NCBI GenBank assembly: GCA_964419545.1 | Contig: CAYQQU010000009.1 | Coordinates: forward strand, 1 to 64,000 | Source of the DNA: CAYQQU01 sp964419545 | GTDB lineage: Bacteria; Bacteroidota; Bacteroidia; Chitinophagales; Saprospiraceae | Direction of reading: 5' to 3' | Length of the DNA: 64,000 bases | Shown here: piece after piece, positions 16,455 to 24,274 of the stretch | How positions within the stretch are numbered: the stretch's first letter is position 1 | Layout of the letters: every line of letters starts with the position of its first letter | Program-made: the position numbers and the translations under genes | The notes under the pieces: model-generated | Database searches by the model: none | Told to the model about the DNA's origin: nothing | Seen by the model: only the letters and a program-made list of their open reading frames with translations

Positions 16455-17540
16455 CTATTTGCGGACAACTTGTTGGGAAAAAATCCGCTTACCTTGCCTG
16501 ATTTGCAGCAAAAGCGGACCCGAAGGCGCGTCGCCCAGGTCGATATCCGCCTGGAAAGCACCGTCGAAATCCTGGATGTACTCCCGGTAGTACCGGCGGC
16601 CGTTCAAATCGACGATGGTGACGAGCAGGGGCTGCGCTTCGGCCTGGAAGGACAGCGCGACCTGCCCCCCGGTAGGATTGGGCGACAGCCGGAAGTCTTG
16701 TAAAGCCAATGTCTCCTGCTCTGCTTCGGCATCCGGGTCTTCCGGTAATTTGAACTTTATCGGGAGCGCCATTTGCACATTGACCACGCGCCCCCGTTGC
16801 CGGCCGGGTATCCAGTCGGGCATGAGGTGAAATAGCCGCAGCACTTCTTCGTCGAAAGCCCGGCCGGCCGATTTGGCGATAACCGGATCTACCGGGCGCC
16901 CCGTTTTATCGACCACGAATTTGAGGACCACCGTTCCTTCCACGCCGGCCGCCTTGGCGGATGCGGGATAACGGACGGTTTCTCCGACAAAACCGAACAG
17001 GGCTTCGAGTGCGCACTGTTTCTTATCTTCCGCCCCGGCTACCGCCTCACAGCCCGGGAAACGCGGCATCTCCTCGACGACCTTGAAGACCTCCTCGACG
17101 GGCGCCTCATCGTGGTCGATCTTGAAGCGCACGGGTAAATTGAACGACATAGCGACCGGCTTCCCATCCTTCCGGGCGGGCGCCCAGCGCGGCATCTCTC
17201 CGACTACGCGCAGCACTTCTTCATCGCAGCCGCCGCCGATGGATCGCACGATCTCCGGCGCTTCGATCCGCCCGTCGGCCGCCACGATGAAGCGGACTAC
17301 GACGGCGCCCTCTACGCCGGCCTCGCGCGCCGCTTCGGGATAGCGCAACCGGGTGTACACAAATTCCATCAATTTGCGCTGAGCGCACTTTTCCAGCGCT
17401 TCGCCTTCCGCCTTTTCTTCACATCCCGGAAAGCGGGGATTGACGTCCGGTTGTTGAGCATTGACCGGAGCGACGGCCATCCCCCAGATACAGGCGCACA
17501 GCACGTAGCGCCAAAGTTTCGTTTGAACTTCAGGTTTCAT
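16455..17540 (-). CDS. Secreted protein: two TonB_C domains plus T9SS sorting domain
   Basis: 361 residues: signal peptide (to about residue 28, VNAQQ), then two TonB C-terminal-like domains (about 35-140 and 155-272). Each opens with PRFPGCE, contains RYPxxARxAGVEGxVVxxFxV and closes with MPxWxPxRxxGxxVxxxxxLPxxFK. A T9SS type A sorting domain follows (about 285-361; SPNPTGGQ .. VDLNGRRYY .. PSGPLLLQI .. QQVVRK). A TonB protein should be anchored in the inner membrane by an N-terminal helix; this one looks exported across the outer membrane. It lies 108 bases after the M56-TonB gene, with which it shares domain sequence, so it arose by duplication and probably belongs to the same operon. Surface binding is a guess. 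Confidence 0.85.
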   Translation of the reverse strand: MKPEVQTKLWRYVLCACIWGMAVAPVNAQQPDVNPRFPGCEEKAEGEALEKCAQRKLMEFVYTRLRYPEAAREAGVEGAVVVRFIVAADGRIEAPEIVRSIGGGCDEEVLRVVGEMPRWAPARKDGKPVAMSFNLPVRFKIDHDEAPVEEVFKVVEEMPRFPGCEAVAGAEDKKQCALEALFGFVGETVRYPASAKAAGVEGTVVLKFVVDKTGRPVDPVIAKSAGRAFDEEVLRLFHLMPDWIPGRQRGRVVNVQMALPIKFKLPEDPDAEAEQETLALQDFRLSPNPTGGQVALSFQAEAQPLLVTIVDLNGRRYYREYIQDFDGAFQADIDLGDAPSGPLLLQIRQGKRIFSQQVVRK

Positions 17541-17648
17541 TGCAAATTTTTTTTGATTATTGAAAAAACCGTCCGGGGCAACGGGCCTGCCGTTGCGGGG
17601 ACGAAGGTCTATGGCTTGTCTTTGATTACTTAACCCGGATTATTCCTC

Positions 17649-18986
17649 TTATTCTTCCAGCTTGAATTTAACCGGCAGGTTGAACTGCACTGCTACGGCC
17701 TGCCCGCGCTGGCGACCGGGTATCCACCGGGGCATCTCCTTGATCACGCGCAGCACTTCTTCGTCGCAGCCGCCGCCCAGTCCTCGGAGAATCTCGGCAT
17801 CGCTGATCTGTCCGTCCTTATTGACGATAAAACGAGCGACCACTACGCCTTCGATTTTCCCACGACGGGCTGCCTGCGGATATCTAATGTTGGAATAGAT
17901 AGATGCGAGCATCTCCCGCTTCGCACATTGTTCCCGTTCTGCCGGCGGGAGGTCGGCTTCCTCACAACCGGGGAAACGCGGCATTTCTTCGACTATTTTA
18001 AAAACATCACGTTCGACGACTTCAGACGGATTTTTACCCGCTTCGAACCCAATGACCTCGACAGTGTCCGCTGAAGCATTGGCGGACTCCGTTGCAGTGA
18101 CCGGACTCAGGGCAATGGTTTCTTCCGGCTGCTCCAGGCTGCACGCCCAGATCAGCGTGGCAAGCAGGGGCAGGATAGCCAGGTAACGCCAGGCCGCCTG
18201 ACGCCCGGAAGGACGGCGGGCCATCATGAGGAGGCGGCGCTTCAGCTGCGAGCGTTGAAAATGATTGCCCAGGGCCGGTTGCAAACCGGGCTGCAGGCGC
18301 AACAGCAGCAAAGCACCGTATTGCCTGCGGGTGGTGTGTTCCAGCACGGCGGCGTCGGCCAGGTACTCGTGCACTTCGCGCAGGGAATAACGGAAAGCGT
18401 AAACCAACGGATGCCACCACAATAACACCCCGGCGACCTCCAGCAGGAGAACGTCCCAGGTGTGGCCCTGGCGGATATGGGCTTCCTCATGCCTCTGTAT
18501 CTGCCACGCTTCGTAGGCCTCCGGCTCAAAATGGCGGCTCCAGAAAAGAAACGGCCCGAAAGAAAAAGGCGTGTGCAACCGCTCGGTAGTCACCAAAATG
18601 TAGTGAGCACGGCGTTCCTTCCGGCTGTTTTGCAGCAGGCGGTTAATTTGCCAACACCCGTACAGCAGCCGGATAAGGGCGACAAAGGCGCCGGCCATCC
18701 ACACCACCATCCACCACGGCCAGGCAACACGAGCGCCGGCCGTTCCTCCGTTCAAAGCATCGAGCTCCTCCCCCACTGCGATCCGGGGCAACCAGACGCC
18801 CGCCGCGGGAACGGCTGCATTTTCGGGCAAAGGAAGGGCCAGTAGCGGCAGGAGCACGCCCGCCAGTATGCCCGCCAAAAGATAAAAGCGGTTGAGTTGG
18901 AAATAGGTCTGGCGCCGCAGCAACAGCACATAAAAAATGAACAAGGCCGCCCAGACGAGGGTCAGTTCCATCAGATAGGTGATCAT
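17649..18986 (-). CDS. BlaR1-like M56 metallopeptidase with C-terminal TonB domain
   Basis: Inner-membrane sensor/protease of the BlaR1/MecR1 type that cleaves or triggers loss of its BlaI repressor. 445 residues: membrane helices at about 3-22, 33-52 and 90-110, the M56 zinc motif HEEAH (166-170) with a downstream glutamate region LREVHEYLADAAVLEH, and a helix near 268-283 (YLAILPLLATLIWAC). In place of the penicillin-sensing domain of BlaR1 there is one TonB_C domain (about 330-445; MPRFPGCEE .. NIRYPQAARRGKIEGVV .. MPRWIPGRQRG). It overlaps the BlaI gene by 4 bp. This M56-TonB architecture is common in Bacteroidota; the signal sensed is not known. Confidence 0.9.
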   Translation of the reverse strand: MITYLMELTLVWAALFIFYVLLLRRQTYFQLNRFYLLAGILAGVLLPLLALPLPENAAVPAAGVWLPRIAVGEELDALNGGTAGARVAWPWWMVVWMAGAFVALIRLLYGCWQINRLLQNSRKERRAHYILVTTERLHTPFSFGPFLFWSRHFEPEAYEAWQIQRHEEAHIRQGHTWDVLLLEVAGVLLWWHPLVYAFRYSLREVHEYLADAAVLEHTTRRQYGALLLLRLQPGLQPALGNHFQRSQLKRRLLMMARRPSGRQAAWRYLAILPLLATLIWACSLEQPEETIALSPVTATESANASADTVEVIGFEAGKNPSEVVERDVFKIVEEMPRFPGCEEADLPPAEREQCAKREMLASIYSNIRYPQAARRGKIEGVVVARFIVNKDGQISDAEILRGLGGGCDEEVLRVIKEMPRWIPGRQRGQAVAVQFNLPVKFKLEE

Positions 18987-19369
18987 GACGATTGGTTTTT
19001 ATCCCGCTTTTCCAGTTGCTCCAACATATCGCTCAGTTCGTTCAGGCTGAGGTCGTTTTTTTCCACCATAAACGAAACGAGCCGCTGCATGGAGCCGCCG
19101 AAATAGTTGGAGACGAATTTGCGGATGGTGCGCCGGCTGTAGTCGGCCTTGCTGACGGCCGGGTGGTATTCGTAGGTGCGGCCGTAGGCTTTGTGGGTCA
19201 GATACCCTTTCTTCTCCAGCAGACGCACAAAGGTGGAGACGGTGCTATGCGGCGGTTTGTCCTGCCCGGTCTGTTCGGCGATGTACTCCCGGACCTGGCT
19301 GACCGTACAGGGCCCCAGCTCCCAGATGATCTGCATCACTTCTTCTTCGGCCTTCGTAAGTTCTTCCAT
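18983..19369 (-). CDS. BlaI/MecI/CopY family repressor
   Basis: 128-residue winged-helix repressor. Typical blocks: MEELTKAEEEVMQIIWELG, TVSQVREYIAEQTG, HSTVSTFVRLLEKKGYLTHKAYGRTYEYHP (recognition helix and wing) and a C-terminal dimerisation helix with FGGSMQRLVSFMVE. The ATG at 19369 is chosen because the upstream extension (16 codons) has no homology-like sequence. The stop codon overlaps the start of the M56 gene (ATGA), so the two are translationally coupled. It likely represses its own operon through the palindrome at 19502-19517 and is inactivated when the M56 protein senses its signal. Confidence 0.93.
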   Translation of the reverse strand: MEELTKAEEEVMQIIWELGPCTVSQVREYIAEQTGQDKPPHSTVSTFVRLLEKKGYLTHKAYGRTYEYHPAVSKADYSRRTIRKFVSNYFGGSMQRLVSFMVEKNDLSLNELSDMLEQLEKRDKNQSS

Positions 19370-19472
19370 GATATTCCGTTTTGAAAATGGATGATTGCGC
19401 TCGATTGACAGCTGCAATAAATATTCTTTTAACCCGGATTAATCGCACCCGTTTGGTCGGCTCGGTATGACA

Positions 19473-19517
19473 CAAAGCTACAACTAAAAAACAAGACAAT
19501 CAACTAAATTTTTAGTT
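19473..19517 (-). promoter_or_regulatory. Promoter and likely BlaI operator
   Basis: Minus strand: -33 TTG (complement of 19501-19503), 20-base spacer, -7 box TAGCTTTG (complement of 19473-19480). A palindrome AACTAAATTTTTAGTT (19502-19517) overlaps the -33 element, and another AACTAAA half-site (19482-19488) lies in the spacer. This is about 100 bases upstream of the blaI start. Confidence 0.65.
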
Positions 19518-19559
19518 ATTTGTCTAAAAAGACCGCCGGACAGTCCGCTGTTTACCGGG

Positions 19560-19706
19560 GAGACTCCATTGCGAGAACTCAGAACGCTCCATTTACTGGC
19601 AGTAAGCATTTCTTGATTCACAGCGCCGGAGGCGTACAAAACAGGCTGCCGATAGCTCGTCCCGCTGGGAATAGAGCCCAACAATGTTTCAAATCGGGAA
19701 TCGCCG
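19560..19706. repeat. Dispersed repeat family R1, copy 2
   Basis: Contains GTAAGCATTTCTTGATTC (19601-19618), CAGCGCCGGAGGCG (19620-19633), TACAAAACAGGCTGCCGATA and ATGTTTCAAATCGGGAAT, the same blocks in the same order as at 48797-48985. More diverged than copies 1 and 3. It abuts the 3' end of the Big_5 lipoprotein gene. Confidence 0.7.
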
Positions 19707-19707
19707 G

Positions 19708-21366
19708 CTATTCTTCTGCTTCCTCCTCCGCCGTTGGTGGTTTCTCTCCTAGGATCACCCGGGATTCGAGTTCCCAGTTGGCGCGCAGTTGTTCCAGTTC
19801 GCGGGTTTCGAACGGTTCGGGCTGCAGTTGGCGGTCGTAGTTGCCGGTATCCCAGCGCCCGTTGTCGTTCCAGTCCGTGATGATGGTCAGTACGTATTGC
19901 CCGGGCTGCAGGTAGGTGAGCTCTTGTTGAAAGGTGGCGACGCGGCGGGCCCGGAACTCCAGCGGTTTGTCCATTTTACCGGAGTTCAGTTGCAGGACGT
20001 AGCTCGCGGTGGAGTCGAGCTGTTCGACCACCAGGGTCAGGTTGCCGTAATTTTTGAGGGGATTGGCCCGGTAATCGTACACCAGCGTATCGTTCTCCAG
20101 CCCGTACCAATCGGTCAGGGCGCCCGGCAGCAGCTCCAGTTGATAGACCATTTCCTCTTTCCACTTGAAATCGACGACCAGCTCGCGCCGTTCCGCGCTG
20201 TCGATGCGCAACTGAGGTTGCACCGGGATGCGCAGGGTATCCTCGTATAAGGTGATCCGGGCAGTATCGATGGCGCGCAGCGGGTGGTTGAATTCGATGC
20301 GCTGGGGGCGACGCGGATTAATGGGCTGGGCGCCCCCCGGGGAGGAGACGGGCGAGAGAGAAGCGTTCTCCAGAAACGCCGCCTTATCCTCCGGGCTGAT
20401 CACAACGGTGTCGTTGAGCGAGGTATCCTGGCGCACGAAAAGGTTCCAGGCGCGCTGTTCGGAGAGGTCGTACCACACGCGCAGGCTGTCTTTCAGGTAT
20501 TCGAAATAGATGGACTCGACGCGGTCGGAATAATCGAGCTCCAGGTTTTCGGGTTTTTTATTGAAAGCGAGGCGCACCAGACCGTATTCATCGGAGAACA
20601 CCTCGTTGACCCGCAGGGGTTGTCGTTCCTGGAAAAGGCGGATCACGAAAGGTTCCGGCCGGCCCTCGGCGACCGTCAGCAAGGAATCCGGAAAGCCGAT
20701 GCGTTCGCCGGCCTGGTTGAAGCGGTAATTCAGGTCGCGATCCTCAAGTGCGAAACCTTTGAAGACACCCGCTTTGACATTATCGATCTGGAAATACCCT
20801 TCCTTATCCGTGCGCGCAAAATAGAAAGGCCGCTCGGTGCGCACCACGCTGTCGGCGGTATTTTCGTAGAGCATGAAGAGGACCTTCTCCACGGGCTTGC
20901 CCTCGAGGACGTCCACCACGCGGCCCTGCACGGTAAGGGAGTCGAGGTAATCGCCGGTAGAGAAGACGAAGCGCAGGTTTTCGGCCGGGTTCTTTTCGGT
21001 GAGGTCTTTCACCGCTTCGCCGAAGTTGATGGTGTAGGTGGCGTCGGGCCGCAGCTCTTCGCGCTCGTCGAATTCGAAGATCACCGTGCGGCGCTTCAGG
21101 CGCACTTCCGGCCTGAACTCCAGCGGCGGCGAGATGACCACCTGGTTGAAGATGTCTTCAAGCACCACCCACTCGTTGAAGGTCAGTTCGATGGGTTGTT
21201 TCCCGAAATTGGTCTGTTTGTCGGGCGTTGATTCTTCGGTCACCACCTGAGGCGGCGTCTCGTCGCGGGGCCCGCCGTCGGGCGCGATGGGGTTGGCGCA
21301 GGCAAGCGGCAGGAGGGCAAGCGCAGCTAAGGTGGCGATGGTGACGACGGCATACTTACGGTTCAT
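19708..21366 (-). CDS. Big_5 Ig-like domain lipoprotein
   Basis: 552 residues. The lipobox PLAC gives a lipidated Cys23, followed by NPIAPDGGPRDETPPQVV, the standard opening of Bacteroidota lipoproteins with a Big_5 (SbsA-like Ig) domain. That domain runs to about residue 135 (LTFNEWVVLED .. VISPPLE .. TYTINFGEAVKDLTE .. FVFSTGD). A carboxypeptidase-regulatory-like beta domain follows (about 145-220, VQGRVVDVLEGKPVEKVLFMLYE). The remainder is beta-rich and ends in an acidic tail (EKPPTAEEEAEE). Expected on the outer membrane. The function of this family is not known. Single gene next to repeat R1. Confidence 0.87.
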   Translation of the reverse strand: MNRKYAVVTIATLAALALLPLACANPIAPDGGPRDETPPQVVTEESTPDKQTNFGKQPIELTFNEWVVLEDIFNQVVISPPLEFRPEVRLKRRTVIFEFDEREELRPDATYTINFGEAVKDLTEKNPAENLRFVFSTGDYLDSLTVQGRVVDVLEGKPVEKVLFMLYENTADSVVRTERPFYFARTDKEGYFQIDNVKAGVFKGFALEDRDLNYRFNQAGERIGFPDSLLTVAEGRPEPFVIRLFQERQPLRVNEVFSDEYGLVRLAFNKKPENLELDYSDRVESIYFEYLKDSLRVWYDLSEQRAWNLFVRQDTSLNDTVVISPEDKAAFLENASLSPVSSPGGAQPINPRRPQRIEFNHPLRAIDTARITLYEDTLRIPVQPQLRIDSAERRELVVDFKWKEEMVYQLELLPGALTDWYGLENDTLVYDYRANPLKNYGNLTLVVEQLDSTASYVLQLNSGKMDKPLEFRARRVATFQQELTYLQPGQYVLTIITDWNDNGRWDTGNYDRQLQPEPFETRELEQLRANWELESRVILGEKPPTAEEEAEE

Positions 21367-21427
21367 CGGGTAAAAATACGAACTGTGCGCAAGTCGCAGA
21401 AATCAATGATCCGGGTTAACCTTTAAA

Positions 21428-21590
21428 TATAGTCCAACAACCCAGGATTTGTGAAATTATGGCGCAGCTTTTTTTTTAGCTCGCAAGGCAAAAAACGTAG
21501 GCGATGCCTAAGCATCGGCGAGGCTTTTTAACGCAGCGAGCTGAAAAAATAGCAAGTCAGAGATCACAAATTCTGGGTTGGCGGACTATA
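21428..21590. repeat. 163-bp palindromic element (R3)
   Basis: Ends are exact inverted copies, TATAGTCC (21428-21435) and GGACTATA (21583-21590). Arms continue imperfectly inward (CAACCCAGGATTTGTGA / TCACAAATTCTGGGTTG), and the centre is again palindromic (AGCTCGCAAGGC .. GCAGCGAGCT; GCGATGCCTAAGCATCGGC). It lies between two minus-strand genes. It looks like a MITE or an extragenic palindrome. No coding sequence. Confidence 0.75.
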
Positions 21591-21627
21591 AGTCTATTGA
21601 CAGTGTATTAGTTTTCAGAGACGCTGC

Positions 21628-22536
21628 TTATTGATAGCGGGGATGAAAACTAAGCACCGTTTCCCGCAGGTAATCCGTATCGAGGTGGGTATAAATTTCG
21701 GTAGTCAGGATCGATTCGTGGCCCAGCATGTCCTGTACCGCCCGCAGGTCGGCGCCGCCTTCGATGAGGTGGGTGGCGAAGGAATGCCGGAAAGTATGGG
21801 GGCTCACGCTTTTGTCGATCCCGGCGCGCCGGGCTGCTTCCTTGACCACCAGGAACACCATCACCCGCGTCAGGCCCCGGCCGCGGCGGTTGAGGAACAA
21901 GACGTCTTCGCATTCCGGATCGATCCTGGGCAGGTGGCGGCGCACGCCGTCCAGGTAGAAGCCGATGTGTTTCACGGCTTCTTCACCGATGGGTACGATG
22001 CGTTCTTTATCGCCTTTGCCCACCACTTTGACGAAGCCGATGTCGGGAAAAAAATGGGACAATCGCAGGTCGACGAGTTCGCTTACCCGCAGGCCGCAGG
22101 CATAGAGCGTTTCGAGCATGGCGCGGTTGCGAAGGCCGTGATCGGTGCTCAGATCGACGGCCCCCAGCACCGCCTGCACCTCGTCGTAGCTGAGCACCTC
22201 CGGTATCTTGCGGGCGAGGCGCGGGCCCTCCAGCAGCTCGGTGGGGTCTTTCGCCACCAGGTCTTCCAGCAGCAGGTACTTGAAAAACGTTTTCAGGGCC
22301 GACAGGATACGCGCCTGGGAGCGGGCGCCGAGGCCGAGATCGTTCAACCAGAAGATAAAGGCCCGCAGATCGTCCGTATCGATCGCTTCCACAGGTTTTT
22401 CTTCGCCGCCCAGCCGGAAGAAAGCGACCAGCTTGCCGATGTCGCGCCCGTAAGCTTCGACGGTATGCGCCGAGAGGGAGCGTTCCAGCATCAGGTAAGC
22501 CCGAAAACCACCTTGTAAGGAGTTCCAATCCGCCAT
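21628..22536 (-). CDS. xerD: Site-specific tyrosine recombinase XerD
   Basis: Resolves chromosome dimers at dif together with a partner Xer protein. 302 residues from ATG 22536. The N-terminal SAM-like core-binding domain is at 1-90 and the catalytic domain at 105-302. The full active-site set is present: Arg150 (CGLRVSEL), Lys175 (VVGKGDKER), His247 and Arg250 (SPHTFRHSFATHL), His273 (MLGHESILTT) and Tyr282 (EIYTHLD). The C-terminal tail FHPRYQ is characteristic of XerD. The frame extends 29 codons upstream, without family-like sequence. It is divergent from the sigma-factor gene and not part of a mobile element. Confidence 0.92.
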   Translation of the reverse strand: MADWNSLQGGFRAYLMLERSLSAHTVEAYGRDIGKLVAFFRLGGEEKPVEAIDTDDLRAFIFWLNDLGLGARSQARILSALKTFFKYLLLEDLVAKDPTELLEGPRLARKIPEVLSYDEVQAVLGAVDLSTDHGLRNRAMLETLYACGLRVSELVDLRLSHFFPDIGFVKVVGKGDKERIVPIGEEAVKHIGFYLDGVRRHLPRIDPECEDVLFLNRRGRGLTRVMVFLVVKEAARRAGIDKSVSPHTFRHSFATHLIEGGADLRAVQDMLGHESILTTEIYTHLDTDYLRETVLSFHPRYQ

Positions 22537-22668
22537 TCCGGTCCGCTTTGTGCCGGGGTAAGATACAGGAAAAGACGCTATACCGACAATTTTCACCGAA
22601 AAAGAGGGCGGGTTTACAACCAAATAAAAAAAATCGTGTTAACCCTATAAAAAATGATAGCAATACTA

Positions 22669-22676
22669 TAATTTTG
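22669..22676 (+). promoter_or_regulatory. -7 box of the sigma-factor gene
   Basis: TAATTTTG matches TAnnTTTG and lies 43 bases upstream of the ATG at 22719. No clear -33 TTG at the usual distance. The box falls within the open upstream extension of the frame, which supports the downstream start. Confidence 0.55.
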
Positions 22677-22718
22677 TTGACACGAACTTCCGGAAAAGAG
22701 AGTAAAAAAATCAAAGCC

Positions 22719-23252
22719 ATGTCGAATATCGAGTTCACGCAGCACTTCAGCCAGTTCCGGACACTGTTGTACTCCTTTGCTTTTCGCCTGACCAAAAACG
22801 AAGAGGAAGCCCACGACCTGCTCCAGGAGACGGCCTATAAAGCTTTTAAATACCGCAACATGTACCGGCCCAAGACCAACCTGCGGGCCTGGCTGATGAC
22901 CATTATGCGCAATACTTTCATCAACAACTACCGGCAGCGCAAGCGCCGGCAGACCCTGAACGACACCACCGTCAATCAGTACTTTCTGAACGCCGGCAAC
23001 CAGACCGTATACAACGAAGGCGAATCGAACGTGACTACCGAAGAATTGTGGAAACTGATCCAGGACCTCGAGGATTGGATGAAAATTCCTTTTCTCATGC
23101 ACTACCAGGGCTACAAGTACGAAGAGATCGCTCAGGAACTCGACATCCCGCTGGGCACCGTCAAAAGCCGGATCTTCTTTGCACGGCGCCGCCTGCAGAA
23201 ACACATCCGCCAACTGTACCAGTCGGAGACGCTGGAGAAAATTCTCAATTGA
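22719..23252 (+). CDS. ECF-type RNA polymerase sigma factor
   Basis: 177-residue sigma-70 family factor. Region 2 (about 9-75) has the conserved FAFRLTKNEEEAHDLLQETAYKAF and NLRAWLMTIMRNTFINNYRQRKR. Region 4 (about 115-165) has LMHYQGYKYEEIAQELDIPLGTVKSRIFFARRRLQKHI. The start MSNIEFTQHF is chosen because the promoter box at 22669-22676 lies upstream and region 2 begins straight after. No anti-sigma gene is adjacent, so control may be transcriptional. Bacteroidota carry close paralogues of this type adjacent to TetR genes; a joint role with the TetR gene 110 bases downstream is possible. Confidence 0.9.
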   Translation: MSNIEFTQHFSQFRTLLYSFAFRLTKNEEEAHDLLQETAYKAFKYRNMYRPKTNLRAWLMTIMRNTFINNYRQRKRRQTLNDTTVNQYFLNAGNQTVYNEGESNVTTEELWKLIQDLEDWMKIPFLMHYQGYKYEEIAQELDIPLGTVKSRIFFARRRLQKHIRQLYQSETLEKILN

Positions 23253-23362
23253 GGAAACCCGGGCGCCAACGGACCCTTTCGCTACAAAAATTTTGCGGAA
23301 CGGAAACTAAAGCACCCGACTATTGTTCTTAATAGTAAAGCTATTCACCAAAACGTTTTATC

Positions 23363-24106
23363 ATGGCAGTACTGGCCATAGAGCTCGACATTAACGACGG
23401 TCTATTTTTGCGCAACCCCCAGCGCACGGCGCTGGGCCGGAAAATCCTGCGCAACAGCATCCTTCTGATCGATGAATTGGGTCTGGAGAGCTTCACCTTC
23501 CGCAAACTCGCAGAACGCATCGGCTCCACCGAGGCTTCCATTTATCGCTACTTTGAGAACAAGCACCTGTTGCTGCTCTATCTGGTCAACTGGTACTGGG
23601 AGTGGATGAAATTCCGCATCGAGTTCAAGATCATGAACGTGCGCGACCCGCGCGAGCGGCTGAAGATCGCCATCAGCTCGATCGTCGATACCGCCAAACG
23701 CAATACCCGGGTAGAGTTTATCGACGAAGATATCCTCCACCGCATCGTCGTGGCGGAAGGCACCAAAGTCTATCACAAGAAGGAAGTCGACGCCCAGAAC
23801 AAGGAAGGCTTCTTTCTGTCTTACAAGTTTCTCTGCAAGACCATCGCGGAAATCGCGCTGGAGCTCAACCCCGATTTTCCGTATCCGCGGGCGCTGGCCA
23901 GTAACCTACTGGAAATGGCGAACAACCACATTTACTTCGCCGAGCACCTGCCGCGGCTGACCGACGTAGAAAAAGAAGGCGACATCTCGCAGCAGGTAGA
24001 AGAACTGCTTACCTACTTCGCGTTCCGGCTGTTGTTCCCGGAGAGCAAAGCGAGCGCGAAAAAAACGAATAACGACAGTCACCATCCAAACGGGAACGGC
24101 CGGTAA
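23363..24106 (+). CDS. TetR/AcrR family transcriptional regulator
   Basis: 247 residues. The N-terminal helix-turn-helix is typical: GRKILRNSILLIDELGLESF, FRKLAERIGSTEASIYRYFENKHLLLLYLVNWYW (about 27-75). The remaining helices form an effector-binding domain with no strong clue to the ligand; the C-terminus is Lys/Ser/Asn-rich and likely disordered. It precedes an SPFH lipoprotein and an ABC-HlyD-TolC operon in the same orientation. TetR genes often control neighbouring export genes, so it is a candidate regulator for that operon. Confidence 0.88.
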   Translation: MAVLAIELDINDGLFLRNPQRTALGRKILRNSILLIDELGLESFTFRKLAERIGSTEASIYRYFENKHLLLLYLVNWYWEWMKFRIEFKIMNVRDPRERLKIAISSIVDTAKRNTRVEFIDEDILHRIVVAEGTKVYHKKEVDAQNKEGFFLSYKFLCKTIAEIALELNPDFPYPRALASNLLEMANNHIYFAEHLPRLTDVEKEGDISQQVEELLTYFAFRLLFPESKASAKKTNNDSHHPNGNGR

Positions 24107-24173
24107 CCCGGTCCAACAAACTGCTTTCAAAGCAAACAAAAGACAAGCTCTAAAGTAGCCCTAACCGTGTCCT

Positions 24174-24215
24174 GCTCCGGCGCCTGACGGCGACTACTGT
24201 CAGGAAGGCCGGAGC
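24174..24215. terminator. Hairpin downstream of the TetR gene
   Basis: Arms GCTCCGG (24174-24180) plus CCTGAC (24183-24188) pair with GTCAGG (24199-24204) plus CCGGAGC (24209-24215). No T-tract follows, so termination is uncertain. It may be a weak terminator or a regulatory structure between the TetR gene and the SPFH gene. Confidence 0.45.
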
Positions 24216-24274
24216 TATACGCCGCGGCCAGGTGCTGCGCGGACTTTCATTCAGTTTACCATAAAAATTAAGCT

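Noticed and set aside
21628..22536. Integrase marking a mobile element
   Set aside because: Sequence is XerD-type with the FHPRY tail, flanked by ordinary chromosomal genes and without att sites; housekeeping recombinase.
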